Below are positions 8,109-17,954 of a stretch of 64,000 nt of DNA, one piece after another (position 1 is the first letter of the stretch; every line of letters begins with the position of its first letter). Location of the stretch: contig NZ_LZSQ01000100.1 of assembly GCF_001665535.1 (NCBI RefSeq), positions 124,001-188,000 on the forward strand, written 5' to 3'. The position numbers and the translations under genes are program-made. A model generated the notes under the pieces. The model saw nothing but the letters and a program-made list of their open reading frames with translations. It searched no databases and had not been told where the DNA came from. The DNA is from Mycobacterium sp. 852002-51961_SCH5331710 (lineage in GTDB: Bacteria; Actinomycetota; Actinomycetes; Mycobacteriales; Mycobacteriaceae).

Positions 8109-10144
8109 GGCAGGCCTCCCGCCGCCGTCGGTGCGGGCACCAGCACGCCGCCTTCCAGATGCAGTGTGCGCGGGCACAACTCCTCCAGCCCGGCGAAGTC
8201 GTGGGAGATCACGACGACGGTGAGCCCGGCGCGACGGCGCAGGTCCACCAGCAGTCGCAGCAGTCCGCGCTGGCTCGTGGCGTCCAGGCCCGCGAGTGGT
8301 TCGTCGAGGATCAGGGCGCGCGGCGAGCGGGCCAGCAGTCCGGCCAGGACGACGCGCCGCATCTGGCCGCCGCTGAGCTGATCGATGCGCCGTTTGGCCA
8401 ACGTCGCGTCGAGGCCGACCGTCGACAGCGCCTCGTTGACCCGGGCGCGATCACGCGGGGAAAACCCGGCAGCCGAGGCGATCTCGAGGTCGACGCGGCT
8501 ACGCATCAGCTGCAATCGTGCCGCCTGGAACGAGATCGCTACCGCGCCAACCTGTTCCGATGCCGGTTTCCCGTCGAGCAGACACGCGCCGGATGTCGGC
8601 TCGGTGAGCCCGGCCATGATCCAGGCCAAGGTCGACTTTCCCGACCCGTTCAGGCCGTGGATCAACAGGCCATCGCCCTCGTGCACCGTGAAGGTGATGT
8701 CGCGCAGCGCCGTCGCCGCCCACGGTGTTCCGCTGCCGTACTCGTGGCTGACGTCGACGAGTTCCAGGACCGGGGGCGCGTCGGTGCCCGGTTCGACGGT
8801 CGCGACCGGGGCCTCGGCCGATTCGACCATGTCCGTGTTGTCGGCGGCGCCGCCGTTGCCCGTCAGGTCGACGGTGCGATCGGCGGCGTCGGCCTCGTCG
8901 TTGTAGTGCGTGATGTGCACGAGCGACATCTGATGGTGCCGCGTCAGCCCGGTCAGCACCGACATCAGTCCCTCGCGGCCCTCCTGGTCGACCATGCTGG
9001 TGACCTCGTCGGCGATCAGCAGCGACGGCTCACGTGCCAGCGCCGCCGCGACCGCCAGGCGCTGCAACTCGCCGCCGGACAACCCGCCGGTGTCGCGTTC
9101 GGCCAGGCCGTCGAGGCCCACCTCGGCCAGCAACTGGCCGACATCGGTGGCCTTACCGGGGGGCAGCCCCCAGACCACATCGTCGGCGACGCGGGTGCCG
9201 AGCACCTGGCTCTCGGGGTGCTGCATCACGACCGCGGTGCCGCCGATGCGGCCCAACCCGACCGCGCCCGGCCGTTCGATGGTGCCTGCCGTCGGCTCCC
9301 GGCCGGCCAGCATGAGCATCAGCGTCGTCTTGCCCGACCCGTTGGCGCCCGTCACGGCGAGGTGCTCGCCCGGTTCGACACGCAGCGACACCGGACCAAG
9401 CGCGTCGTGGTCGGTGTTCGGATAGCGGAACCGGACGTCGCGCAGCCGTGCCGGCACCGGGGCGATGGCGCCGACGTCTTTCGAGGACTCCAGTTTGTGG
9501 ACGTCTGGGATGCCGGCCAGACGCTCCATCACCCGCGACAAGGCCCACCATCCAACGAGGCTGACGAAGGTGATCGACATCACCCCGGCGCTGAAGAACA
9601 GCAGCGGCCAGTAGTCCAGTGCCGTCGCGAAGTCGCGCTTGAGGCGGTCGGCCGCGCCCTCCATGTCGGGGATGCGGGCAATCACCGCGGCCAGGCCATT
9701 GATGTTGGCCGTGACGGATTCGAAGATCAGGTGGCGTAGGCGAGACAGGATGGACAGCGCCACCACCACGGCCGCGCCGAACACCGCCCCGGCGACCAAC
9801 GCCGCGAAGAGCACCGTCGGGGTGCCGCGGCCGCGGCGTTTGACGATGCCGGTCAGTCCGCCGATGTAAGCGCAGTTCACGACGGTCATGAAGCCACCCA
9901 TGCCGGCGATCAGGAAGGCGATGATGCCCCCCGCGACGGTCGCGCTGAGCAGCACGCGCACCCGGTAGCGATAGGCCAGCAGACCCATCGGCACCGTGCC
10001 GAGCAGCGCCAGACCCGCCGCGAACGGAACGACCACGGCGATGATCGCGGTGGCCGCGCACAGCGCCGCAATGATGGAGGCCTGCGCGAGTTCGACGGGA
10101 CGCAGAGGGCCGGTATGGCGAGTTCGGCCCTCGGTCGCGGTCAT
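8105..10144 (-). CDS. Fused ECF S component and two ABC ATPases (EcfS-A-A')
   Basis: A 679-residue protein with three parts. Residues about 20-205 form a membrane domain with five or six helices resembling an ECF S (substrate-binding) component. Two complete ABC ATPase domains follow: the first has Walker [10 protein letters not shown] near 267-274 and signature LSGGE near 355-359; the second has Walker [10 protein letters not shown] near 497-505 and LSGGQ near 590-594. With the T component next door it makes a complete importer from two polypeptides. Start ATG 10144 was preferred; an in-frame ATG further upstream would add about 22 unconserved residues. Confidence 0.85.
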   Translation of the reverse strand: MTATEGRTRHTGPLRPVELAQASIIAALCAATAIIAVVVPFAAGLALLGTVPMGLLAYRYRVRVLLSATVAGGIIAFLIAGMGGFMTVVNCAYIGGLTGIVKRRGRGTPTVLFAALVAGAVFGAAVVVALSILSRLRHLIFESVTANINGLAAVIARIPDMEGAADRLKRDFATALDYWPLLFFSAGVMSITFVSLVGWWALSRVMERLAGIPDVHKLESSKDVGAIAPVPARLRDVRFRYPNTDHDALGPVSLRVEPGEHLAVTGANGSGKTTLMLMLAGREPTAGTIERPGAVGLGRIGGTAVVMQHPESQVLGTRVADDVVWGLPPGKATDVGQLLAEVGLDGLAERDTGGLSGGELQRLAVAAALAREPSLLIADEVTSMVDQEGREGLMSVLTGLTRHHQMSLVHITHYNDEADAADRTVDLTGNGGAADNTDMVESAEAPVATVEPGTDAPPVLELVDVSHEYGSGTPWAATALRDITFTVHEGDGLLIHGLNGSGKSTLAWIMAGLTEPTSGACLLDGKPASEQVGAVAISFQAARLQLMRSRVDLEIASAAGFSPRDRARVNEALSTVGLDATLAKRRIDQLSGGQMRRVVLAGLLARSPRALILDEPLAGLDATSQRGLLRLLVDLRRRAGLTVVVISHDFAGLEELCPRTLHLEGGVLVPAPTAAGGLP

Positions 10145-10210
10145 TGCACGATTCTGCCAGCCGCGACGGGCCGGCCCCCACGGCGCGGTGCCCGACGGGT
10201 GTTTGAAACG

Positions 10211-10225
10211 CATAGCAAAACTATG
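10211..10225. promoter_or_regulatory. Candidate MarR operator (CATAG-N5-CTATG)
   Basis: CATAG and CTATG form a perfect five-base inverted repeat with a CAAAA spacer, 13 bases upstream of the marR start and between it and the divergent ECF gene. It is AT-rich in a GC-rich surround and the size fits a MarR-dimer site. Autoregulation of the marR-MFS pair is inferred. Confidence 0.5.
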
Positions 10226-10238
10226 TAATCTGGACGGC

Positions 10239-10679
10239 ATGACCCAGACGCTCGGAGCTGATCTGCTGTCCGTTGTCGCCCGGATCAATCGACTGGCCAC
10301 ACAGCGGGTTCGTCTGCCCCTCGGATACGCCCAGGCGCGACTGCTGTCCACGATCGAGGACCAGGGCGAAGCCCGCATCTCCGATCTCGCCGCGCTCGAC
10401 CACTGCTCGCAGCCCACAATGACGACGCAGGTTCGTCGCCTCGAGGACGCGGGCATGGTGTCGCGAACGGTGGACCCCGAGGACGGCCGCGCCGTGCTGA
10501 TCCGCATCACCCCGAAGGGGGTGGACACCCTTCGGCAGGTGCGGTTGGACCGCGGTGCGGCGATCGATCCGTACCTCGAACGGCTCGACGCCTCCGACCG
10601 GGAGACGCTCGGCGAGGCGGTGCGCGTCTTGCGCCGGCTTCTCGACGATGCGTCGTCGCCGAACACGATCACCAAATAA
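10239..10679 (+). CDS. MarR-family transcriptional regulator
   Basis: A 146-residue winged-helix regulator. The recognition helix region ([20 protein letters not shown]) and the wing ([17 protein letters not shown]) are typical of MarR, with dimerisation helices at both ends. MarR proteins usually repress nearby efflux genes and release DNA on binding small phenolic or lipophilic ligands. The MFS gene starts 23 bases downstream, so they are probably one operon. A palindrome at 10211-10225 is the likely operator. It resembles Rv2327 in position, though that gene product is slightly longer as I recall it. Confidence 0.88.
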   Translation: MTQTLGADLLSVVARINRLATQRVRLPLGYAQARLLSTIEDQGEARISDLAALDHCSQPTMTTQVRRLEDAGMVSRTVDPEDGRAVLIRITPKGVDTLRQVRLDRGAAIDPYLERLDASDRETLGEAVRVLRRLLDDASSPNTITK

Positions 10680-10702
10680 CCACCTAAGGAGAGTTCGCCC
10701 GT

Positions 10703-11908
10703 ATGTGGCGTCAACCCAAAGCTGTCTGGGCCGTTGCCTTCGCGTGCGTCGTCGCGTTCATGGGCATCGGCCTCGTCGATCCGATCCTCAAGCCCATCGC
10801 CGAAACGCTCGACGCGTCACCGTCCCAGGTGTCGTTGTTGTTCACCAGCTACATGGCGGTCATGGGTGTGGCCATGCTCATCACCGGCGTGGTGTCCAGC
10901 CGCATCGGCCCCAAGCGCACGCTGCTGTTGGGGCTCGTCGTCATCATCGTCGGCGCCGGCCTGGCCGGAATGTCCGCCGACGTGATGGAAATCGTTGGCT
11001 GGCGCGCACTTTGGGGTCTAGGAAATGCGTTGTTCATCGCCACGGCGCTTGCTACGATCGTGAGCTCGGCGCGCGGGTCAGTGGCCCAGGCGATCATCCT
11101 CTACGAGGCGGCGCTGGGGTTGGGCATCGCGGTGGGTCCGCTCGTCGGTGGTCTGCTGGGGTCGATCTCGTGGCGCGGACCGTTCTTCGGGGTGTCGGCG
11201 CTGATGGCGTTCGCGGTGGTGGTCACGGCCTTCCTGCTGCCGTCGACGCCGCGCGCCGAACGCGCGACAACGCTGGCCGATCCCTTCCGCGCGCTGCGTC
11301 ATCGCGGCCTGCTGGGCGTGGCGATCACCGCGCTGCTGTACAACTTCGGCTTCTTCACCCTGCTGGCGTTCACGCCGTTCCCGCTCGACATGAGCGCTTA
11401 TCAGATCGGCCTGATCTTCTTCGGCTGGGGCGTCGCGCTGGCCTTCACGTCGGTGGTGGTGGCGCCGCGGCTTCAGCACCGGTTCGGCACCGTGCCCGTG
11501 CTGCTGGTCAACCTGTTGGCGATGACGGCGACGCTGCTGGTGATGGCCGTCGAGACCAACAACAAGGCCGTGCTCGCGACGTGCGTGGTGGTCGCGGGGT
11601 TGTTCATCGGCATCAACAACACGCTGATCACCGAGACCGTGATGAAGGCCGCGCCGGTCGAGCGCGGCGTCGCCTCGGCGGCCTACAGCTTCGTGCGGTT
11701 CTCCGGCGCCGCGCTGGCGCCGTGGCTGGCGGGCGTGCTCGGCGAGCAGGTCAACGTCCACATGCCGTATTGGGTCGGCGCAGGCGCCGTACTGCTCGGC
11801 GCGGGCGTGCTCGCGCTCACCCGCTCGCACCTCGCGGGCATCGACGTCGAGGAGCGAGAACTCGACGCGCTCAGCGAGGCGACCGCGGTGACCGTCGGCG
11901 ACAGCTGA
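10703..11908 (+). CDS. MFS transporter, probable drug/metabolite exporter
   Basis: A 401-residue major facilitator with about 12 transmembrane helices. The loop between helices 2 and 3 ([16 protein letters not shown]) carries the MFS signature. A strong ribosome site (AAGGAG) lies ten bases before the ATG. Following a marR gene, it is most likely a regulated exporter; the substrate is not inferable. It is not the 14-helix Stp protein found at Rv2333c. It ends directly beside the convergent amidohydrolase gene, which marks the left edge of the accessory catabolic block. Confidence 0.85.
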   Translation: MWRQPKAVWAVAFACVVAFMGIGLVDPILKPIAETLDASPSQVSLLFTSYMAVMGVAMLITGVVSSRIGPKRTLLLGLVVIIVGAGLAGMSADVMEIVGWRALWGLGNALFIATALATIVSSARGSVAQAIILYEAALGLGIAVGPLVGGLLGSISWRGPFFGVSALMAFAVVVTAFLLPSTPRAERATTLADPFRALRHRGLLGVAITALLYNFGFFTLLAFTPFPLDMSAYQIGLIFFGWGVALAFTSVVVAPRLQHRFGTVPVLLVNLLAMTATLLVMAVETNNKAVLATCVVVAGLFIGINNTLITETVMKAAPVERGVASAAYSFVRFSGAALAPWLAGVLGEQVNVHMPYWVGAGAVLLGAGVLALTRSHLAGIDVEERELDALSEATAVTVGDS

Positions 11909-13075
11909 TCAACTGCGCGGGAACCGCAGCATGCGGCGGGCGTTCTCCTCGACAATCAGCGCACACTCCCCGTCCGGAACGCCGGCCAACACCTCCGCGG
12001 CCCGCTTGCGCGAGTTCGGCCAGTTCGAATCCGAGTGCGGGAAGTCGATTTCGAGCGTGATGCGGTCGACGCCGATCGTGTACCGGTTCTCCAGGCCGTG
12101 CTCGTCATCGATAAAGCAGCCGTAGAAGTGCGATCGGAACAGATCCGAAGGACGCGAGTCGAAGTCGATCGGCTGGTAGTACCGGTGCCGCTCCCACACG
12201 TAGTCGGCGCGTTCCAGGATGTACGGCACCCATCCGATTCCGCCCTCGGACAGCGAGAACTGCAGATCCGGGAACTTCTGCAGCTTGCCTGAGAACAGCA
12301 GATCGACGGTGGTCCACATCAGGTTCGTCGAGAACAGCGTGATCGCCACCGCGAACGGCGCGTCCGGTAGGGCCGGCGCCGGCGAGTTGGCCAGCGCCGA
12401 ATACGAAAATCCCGGAACGAACGAGCCGGAGCCGAAGTGCAGCGACACCGGCATTTTCGCGTCGGAGCACACCTGCCACAGTCCGTCCCAGTGGTCGGAG
12501 TGGAACGAGGGCAGGCCCATCGGCACGGGACTGTCGGGGAATGACACGGTGCGCGCACCCTTTTCGGCGACGCGTTCGGCCTCGGCGACGGTTTCGTCGA
12601 TGTCCCACACCGGCAGGATCGCCAGCGGGATGTAGCGCTCCGGGGCGGTGGCGCACCACTCGTCGATGTAGAAGTCGTTCCACGCCTTGACGCACAGCAG
12701 CGCGAGTTCCTTGTCCTGGCCGCGGAAGAACGTGCTGCCGCCGAATCCCGGGAACGACGGAAAGCACAGTGCGGCATGCACGCCGTCGAGGTCCATGTCC
12801 GCGATGCGGGCCACCGGGTCGTAACAGCCCGGGATCATGTCCTCGTAGCGGACGGGATCCATCCCCCACTCCTCAGGCGGCTTGCCCGCGACCGCGTTGA
12901 GGCCGATTGTCGGCAGGATCTGCCCGTCGTAACTCCACAGATGCCGGCCTTCGATTTCCACGATGCGCGGGCCGTTCTCGTGAAACCTCGCCGGCAGCCG
13001 GTCCTGCCAGACGCGCGGATGTTCGATCAGGTGGTCGTCGACCGAGACGATCTGATGGTTGTCCTGCAATGGCAT
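11909..13075 (-). CDS. Amidohydrolase-2 (ACMSD-like) family protein
   Basis: A 388-residue TIM-barrel metal-dependent hydrolase of the amidohydrolase-2 type, related to aminocarboxymuconate semialdehyde decarboxylase. It opens with the family motif VSVDDHLIEHP. Later motifs include SLHFGSGS, LSEGGIGWVPYILER and the C-terminal EIDFPHSDSNWPNS, where His and Asp residues would complete the metal site. Such proteins, common beside mycobacterial catabolic genes, decarboxylate or hydrolyse small organic acids. The ribosome site AGGAGG is seven bases from ATG 13075. The substrate is unknown, and the gene is not visibly tied to the shared operator of the block. Confidence 0.8.
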   Translation of the reverse strand: MPLQDNHQIVSVDDHLIEHPRVWQDRLPARFHENGPRIVEIEGRHLWSYDGQILPTIGLNAVAGKPPEEWGMDPVRYEDMIPGCYDPVARIADMDLDGVHAALCFPSFPGFGGSTFFRGQDKELALLCVKAWNDFYIDEWCATAPERYIPLAILPVWDIDETVAEAERVAEKGARTVSFPDSPVPMGLPSFHSDHWDGLWQVCSDAKMPVSLHFGSGSFVPGFSYSALANSPAPALPDAPFAVAITLFSTNLMWTTVDLLFSGKLQKFPDLQFSLSEGGIGWVPYILERADYVWERHRYYQPIDFDSRPSDLFRSHFYGCFIDDEHGLENRYTIGVDRITLEIDFPHSDSNWPNSRKRAAEVLAGVPDGECALIVEENARRMLRFPRS

Positions 13076-13110
13076 GGTGTGCCTCCTAAGCTCTCGGTAA
13101 CGTGGGCTGC

Positions 13111-13413
13111 ATGGAAGATGCGGAATCGTCTGGGGGTCCCGACACGACGCGCAAGCGGGTCGACGAGGACGACCACGATCTGCTCACGTTCGGCGAGGTC
13201 GGGGAACGGCTCCGCATCGAAATCGCCTCCGCCCGAACCGCTGTCGAGCAATCGGAGTCCAGCGGCGACGCCGCCGCCCTCGAACAGGCCCGCGCCCGCC
13301 TGGCCGCGCTCGAGTCCGCCGCCAAGCGCAACAGCGCCGGAGGCATCAACGACGCGAACTTCGAGAAGTTCTTCGGGTATTCGGGCACCGCGAAACGCAA
13401 TCTGCCCGAGTAG
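13111..13413 (+). CDS. Conserved hypothetical protein, 100 residues
   Basis: A small acidic and helical protein. Residues 12-35 are highly charged, followed by a predicted long helix (about 36-75) rich in Ala, Glu and Arg, and a C-terminal segment containing FEKFFGYSGTAKRN. I do not recognise a domain. It is divergent from the amidohydrolase across only 35 bases. An in-frame GTG at 13102 is an alternative start. Codon use fits the neighbours, so it is probably real. Confidence 0.6.
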   Translation: MEDAESSGGPDTTRKRVDEDDHDLLTFGEVGERLRIEIASARTAVEQSESSGDAAALEQARARLAALESAAKRNSAGGINDANFEKFFGYSGTAKRNLPE

Positions 13414-13444
13414 CCGTTCGTCGCGTGCACTGTTGTCACCGTTC

Positions 13445-14470
13445 TCATGGCCGCGGTGGGCAGGGTGGATTCGGTCCCACACCACACATCCCGTGATGGA
13501 TGTAGCTGGGCACGTCGACGGCCGGTGGCTGCACCTCGGCGTGCTGGTTGACCAGGTTGAAGCCCAGGTTGAACACCAGCATGATCAGGTTGAACACCGC
13601 TGTGAGCGCCAGGATTCGCACCCCGGTGACCGTGCGCTTGTTCTTCAGCTGGTCGATGCCGATGTCGGAGATCATCCGGCCGTTGCGGTCGCGCAGACAG
13701 TAGATGGCGATGGACGAGACGCTGACCAGGCCGCCGAAGACGATCCCTTCGTACAACGGGAACTGGTACATGGTGCCTTTGAAGATCGACCAGGTGTCGT
13801 CCACGCGCAGGTAGGTCCACAATCCGATGCGGTGGAAATACTGCTCCAACACGATGTCGAGCACGATGAACAGCACCAGCATCGCCGCCAGCACTCCCGC
13901 GGTGTTGATGCGCGGCCGCACTTTTCGCATCCGGGCGATCACCTGATCGATGCCCATGATGGCCAGCGGTGTCAGCAGGATGTAGCTGGCGAGAAAGTAG
14001 ATGATCGGCTGCGGGTTCTCGGCGCCCTTGTCCACCCATCCGGGGATGAATTCACCCCACGTGCCCATGTTGAAGAATCCCGCGTTGTACCCGAACACGG
14101 GCCGCACGGCGTTCACCCCGGGGTCCTGCCAGGCGGCGAGCAGCCAGGCCACCACGAAGATGCCGACGGGTGGAAGTTGCCTGTCGCGCCGGGTCTTTCG
14201 GATCATCCAGATCAGGAAGACCACGCCGCCGATCATGCATCCGATTTCCCAGAACCGGATCCAGGCGATGCTCGACGCGGGGATCGGGTCGGGCCCGGTG
14301 GGCGCCGGCGCGAACTTGCCCGAGAAGACCCAGCGTCCGTAGACGTAGAGCTGGAACACCACGAAGAGCGCCCCCAGCCGGGCCAGCCAGACGATCGGGG
14401 GCGAGTCGCGGTAGGTCTTGGTGGGCTCGGGGAGGAACTCGGGGGCGTCGGTGTGGTGGTGGGTGGTCAC
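13445..14470 (-). CDS. AveC-like multi-pass membrane protein
   Basis: A 341-residue membrane protein with about seven hydrophobic segments. It resembles the AveC_like family, named after the avermectin spirocyclase/dehydratase of Streptomyces. Recognisable features are VNAVRPVFGYNAGFFNMGTW and the later KGTMYQFPLYEGI. Members recur in mycobacteria beside steroid- and terpenoid-type oxidoreductases, but their chemistry there is unproven. It overlaps the upstream F420-type gene by four bases and so belongs to the same operon. A role on a lipophilic ring or side chain is inference. Confidence 0.6.
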   Translation of the reverse strand: MTTHHHTDAPEFLPEPTKTYRDSPPIVWLARLGALFVVFQLYVYGRWVFSGKFAPAPTGPDPIPASSIAWIRFWEIGCMIGGVVFLIWMIRKTRRDRQLPPVGIFVVAWLLAAWQDPGVNAVRPVFGYNAGFFNMGTWGEFIPGWVDKGAENPQPIIYFLASYILLTPLAIMGIDQVIARMRKVRPRINTAGVLAAMLVLFIVLDIVLEQYFHRIGLWTYLRVDDTWSIFKGTMYQFPLYEGIVFGGLVSVSSIAIYCLRDRNGRMISDIGIDQLKNKRTVTGVRILALTAVFNLIMLVFNLGFNLVNQHAEVQPPAVDVPSYIHHGMCGVGPNPPCPPRP

Positions 14471-15477
14471 GTGACTGCTCCTGTCCGCGTGAAGGCCTCG
14501 ATGACCTTTGTGCCGTACTGCCTGCGCCGCCGCGGGCTGACGAGAAAACCTGGTGGGGAATGGAATCCGAGGTCGGGAAGCGCGCTGCGGGCGGCGAGCA
14601 TCGCGCGTGCCTGTTCGGCGTCACCGCACGCCGCCATCGCCCAGAGCATGTCGTCGGTGACGTGCCTGCCGATCGCGCGCGCGTCTCCCCCGGCGAAGTC
14701 CGCCCGGATCGCGGCCACCTGGTCCTGCCAGCCATGCAGGGCCACCAGCGAGTCGTAGGTCTTGACGGTCAGATAGAACGCGATCTGCAGCTTGGCGTCG
14801 TCGATCGCGCGCTGGGGGTCCTCGTCGTCGATCGCGGTGATCACCCAGCCCCATCGCAACAGGCTCGCGGGGTCGCGGCCGGCGCGTTGCGCACCCAGCG
14901 CCAGATTCGGCTCAACGATTTCGGTCCACCACCGGTCGGTGAACAACCCGTGTCCGAGGACGCCGTCGACCACACCGCCCACGGTGCGCAGCATGTGGAC
15001 ATTGAACGCACCCAACAGGATCGGCACCTCGATCCGTCCCAGGACAGGCGCGTGGATCCGGGCGTCGATGTGGTAGAAGTCGCCGTCGAAGGCGATCCGC
15101 TCACCGTTGTCCGCCTCCAGGAACGCCCGGATGCAGCGCACCAACTCGGCCATCCGCGGCGCCGGATGTGAGGAGTCAACCCCGAACCAGTCGCGGTTCA
15201 TCCGGCCCGTTCCCGCGCCCAGCCCGAGGAACACCCGGCCGGGCGCGATCTTGTCCAGGTGCCGGGCGGCCGCGGCGTGGACGAACGGCGACCGGGCGAA
15301 CGCGTATGCGATGCCCGGCCCGATGCGAGCGGTGGTGGTTTCGTGCGCCATCTCCGACGCAGTGACATACGCGCCGGTGTCGGCGAACTCGCCCGCGCAG
15401 AATGCCGCTGCTCCAGCGGATTCGGCCTGTCTCGCGAGTTCACCGCCCGGCCACGGCATCGCCCACTGCATCGGCAC
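14467..15477 (-). CDS. LLM-class F420-dependent oxidoreductase
   Basis: A 336-residue luciferase-like TIM-barrel protein. The stretch APGRVFLGLGAGTGRMNRDWFG is the family's cofactor-binding region, and the sequence lacks the extra domain of FMN monooxygenases. Most mycobacterial members use coenzyme F420 to reduce or oxidise hydrophobic substrates. The stop overlaps the AveC-like start (ATGA), so both proteins are made together. Six bases separate it from the SDR gene upstream. The reaction direction and substrate are not known. Confidence 0.82.
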   Translation of the reverse strand: MPMQWAMPWPGGELARQAESAGAAAFCAGEFADTGAYVTASEMAHETTTARIGPGIAYAFARSPFVHAAAARHLDKIAPGRVFLGLGAGTGRMNRDWFGVDSSHPAPRMAELVRCIRAFLEADNGERIAFDGDFYHIDARIHAPVLGRIEVPILLGAFNVHMLRTVGGVVDGVLGHGLFTDRWWTEIVEPNLALGAQRAGRDPASLLRWGWVITAIDDEDPQRAIDDAKLQIAFYLTVKTYDSLVALHGWQDQVAAIRADFAGGDARAIGRHVTDDMLWAMAACGDAEQARAMLAARSALPDLGFHSPPGFLVSPRRRRQYGTKVIEAFTRTGAVT

Positions 15478-15483
15478 GTCCGA

Positions 15484-16338
15484 TCAGAACTTCAGGGTGG
15501 CGCCGGCGTCGACCTTGAGCTGCAGCCCCGTCACGTAACGGGATTCGTCGGAGGCCAGGTAGCAGATGCCGTGCGAGATGTCCTCGGGTTCCACGTAGGG
15601 AATCGGCATGCCCTGCATCATCGGGAAGGTCAGGATCGCGTCGTCGAGCGACGGATGCTCGAGGTCGGGCCGGAACATCTTGTACATCGACTCGTTGTGC
15701 AGCATCGGGGTGTTGACGTTGGTCGGGTGCACCACGTTGACCCGGATCGACTTCGGGGCCAACTGGTTGGCCAGCGCCATCGTGTACTTGTCGATGAACT
15801 GCTTGGCCAGGTTGTAGCCCGCTCCCCCGGAGCCGTTCGGGCCCATGCTCGCTGCCGGCCCGGCCTTTTCGGCCAGCAGCCCGGCCACCGATCCCACCGT
15901 GATGATCGATGCGCCGGCCGAAAGGTACGGCAAGGCAACGTGGATGGTGTTCACCACGCCGAGGAAGTCGACGTCGAAAGCGTTGGCGAAGGCGTCGATG
16001 GGCTGGTCGGAACCGAGCGGGCAGATGCCGGCGTTGGCGACGACCACATCGAGCTTGCCGAGTTCTCCCACCGCGGACTTCAGCGCATCGGCGAGCGCGG
16101 CGCGGTCACGCACGTCGACGACGGCCGTCACCGCTCGGCGACCGGTCTTTTCAACCTCCCGGCCGGCCTCCTCGAGGTCGTGCTCGGTGGACAGCGCGTA
16201 TTCGTTGTGTTCGACGTCGCCGCAGATGTCGAAGAGGATGATGTCGGCGCCTTCCTCGGCCAGTCGCACGGCATGCGACCGGCCCTGGCCTCGGGCGCCA
16301 CCGGTGATGAGGACGACTTTGTCCTGCACTCTGCCCAC
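15484..16338 (-). CDS. Mycofactocin-coupled SDR family oxidoreductase
   Basis: A 284-residue short-chain dehydrogenase. The nucleotide motif TGGARGQGRSHAVRLAEEG is near residues 12-30, the active-site Ser-Tyr-Lys set includes YNLAK near 176-180, and NAG lies near 104. The insertion around residues 38-60 (CGDVEHNEYALSTEHDLEE) is characteristic of the mycofactocin-associated subfamily, whose NAD is tightly held and re-oxidised by mycofactocin. It probably oxidises a secondary alcohol of the block's substrate. It lies between the LLM gene and an acyl-CoA ligase on the same strand. Confidence 0.85.
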   Translation of the reverse strand: MGRVQDKVVLITGGARGQGRSHAVRLAEEGADIILFDICGDVEHNEYALSTEHDLEEAGREVEKTGRRAVTAVVDVRDRAALADALKSAVGELGKLDVVVANAGICPLGSDQPIDAFANAFDVDFLGVVNTIHVALPYLSAGASIITVGSVAGLLAEKAGPAASMGPNGSGGAGYNLAKQFIDKYTMALANQLAPKSIRVNVVHPTNVNTPMLHNESMYKMFRPDLEHPSLDDAILTFPMMQGMPIPYVEPEDISHGICYLASDESRYVTGLQLKVDAGATLKF

Positions 16339-16361
16339 GTTCGTTTCCTTTCGTCGGATAT

Positions 16362-17954
16362 CTATCGGCCGGTCGTGTCGAGTTGTTCTCTGAGACGGTG
16401 CTTTTGCACCTTGCCGCTGATGGTGCGCGGGAGCTCCGGGACCACCACGATGCGTTCGGGGGTCTTCTGGCGGGCCAGCCCGCAGGCCGCGAAGTGCGCT
16501 GCGGCGTCGGCGGTGTCGAAGGATCTGCCCTCCTGGAGCACCACGAACACACAGACCCGTTCGCCGTATTTCTCGTCGGGGGCGCCGACCGCGGCGGCTT
16601 CGGCGACCGCGGGGTGGCTGCTGACGACGTCCTCGACTTCCTTCGACGAGATGTTCTCGCCGCCGCGCACGATGATGTCCTTCTTGCGGTCGGTGATGGT
16701 CAGGAAACCGTCGGCATCCATGCGCCCGACGTCTCCGGTCCGGAACCAGCCGTCGACGAAGCCGGCCTCGGTGAAGCGGGGGTCGGTATAGCCCCGGAAC
16801 AGTTCCGGTCCCTGCGTGAGGATTTCACCGTCGGCTCCGGTGGGCACGTCGCGACCGTGCTCGTCGACCAGTCGGATCTGGGTGCCCGGAGCGATCCGGC
16901 CGTCGGTGTCGGCCCTCTTGTCCAGCGGATCCTCCGGGCGACCGACGCTGATCGTGGGGTGTTCGCTGGACCCGTAGCAGCGGTAGGCACCGATGCCGAA
17001 CCGATCCGCGCGCTGGATCAGCGTGCCCGCGACGCCGGCGGCTCCGGTGGTGTACTCGCGCAGGCTCGACACATCGAGGCCGTCGCGTTCGGCGACGTCG
17101 AGAATGCCGCCGAGGTGGATCGGTGCACCGGCGGAGACGCTCACGCCGTCCTGGGCGATGAGCCGGGCGGCGGCTTCGGGGTTCCACGCGTCCATGGCGA
17201 TCGTGTTTCCGGCGCGGCACAGCATGCGCAGGATGCCCAGGGTCCCTGCGATGTGTCCGGCCGGGAACACCGCCAGCGTGCTCTGGTCGGCATCGGTGTG
17301 GCGCAGCGCATCCATCGCACGCAGCTCCCCGAGCAGCGAGCCGTGGGTGTGCTGGACGCCCTTGGGCTCGGCCGTCGTCCCCGACGTGTAGACCAGCACC
17401 GCGCGGCTGTCTGATTCGGGGTGAAACGGCGTGAAATCCGTTGCCCGCGTGGAGGTCAGCTCTTCGATGGGGGTGGTGCCCGCCGCCGCACCGCCCACCA
17501 CGATGCGGTGTTGCAGCTCGGGCAGGTCGGCCAGTGCCGCCACGGTCGCACCGGTATCGCGGTTGCGGAGCTCGCGCGCCAGCACGATGGCGCGCGCCCC
17601 CGACTGTTGGGCGATGAAGGCGACCTCGGCCGGCCCGTAGATCGGCACGATAGGCAGCACCACCGCACCGCACAGCCAGGCCGCGGCGTGGACGGAGAAG
17701 CATTCGCGCCAATTCGGCAACTGGACGGCGACGATGTCACCCGGCCGGATCCCCAGCCCCGCCAGACCGGCCGCCAACCGCATGCTCTCGTCGAACAGTT
17801 CGGCGGTGGTGAACCGATCGGGACGGTCCGCGCTGTGCACCATGACCGCGGTGTCGGGGTGGTCGCGGATGAACCCGGCGATCTCGTCGGGGATGTTGTC
17901 CGCGGCTGCCACCGCCGGGCGGCCGGATTCGGTCAGCACGACAACAGCACGCAT
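16362..17954 (-). CDS. AMP-forming acyl-CoA ligase (FadD-like)
   Basis: A 530-residue ANL-superfamily enzyme that activates a carboxylic acid to its CoA thioester. The ATP-binding loop YTSGTTAEPKG is near residues 189-199, and the C-terminal hinge and lid motif is DRKKDIIVRGGENISSKEVE. ATG 17954 was chosen; it overlaps the end of the upstream aldolase gene by 22 bases, and the longer frame starting at 18047 lacks family similarity. The neighbourhood suggests the substrate is a branched or cyclic acid rather than a simple fatty acid. Confidence 0.87.
   Translation of the reverse strand: MRAVVVLTESGRPAVAAADNIPDEIAGFIRDHPDTAVMVHSADRPDRFTTAELFDESMRLAAGLAGLGIRPGDIVAVQLPNWRECFSVHAAAWLCGAVVLPIVPIYGPAEVAFIAQQSGARAIVLARELRNRDTGATVAALADLPELQHRIVVGGAAAGTTPIEELTSTRATDFTPFHPESDSRAVLVYTSGTTAEPKGVQHTHGSLLGELRAMDALRHTDADQSTLAVFPAGHIAGTLGILRMLCRAGNTIAMDAWNPEAAARLIAQDGVSVSAGAPIHLGGILDVAERDGLDVSSLREYTTGAAGVAGTLIQRADRFGIGAYRCYGSSEHPTISVGRPEDPLDKRADTDGRIAPGTQIRLVDEHGRDVPTGADGEILTQGPELFRGYTDPRFTEAGFVDGWFRTGDVGRMDADGFLTITDRKKDIIVRGGENISSKEVEDVVSSHPAVAEAAAVGAPDEKYGERVCVFVVLQEGRSFDTADAAAHFAACGLARQKTPERIVVVPELPRTISGKVQKHRLREQLDTTGR

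Noticed and set aside
12776..14758. 660-codon plus-strand frame across several genes
   Set aside because: It runs through the amidohydrolase, a small gene and the AveC-like gene in the wrong frame and has no recognisable protein features.
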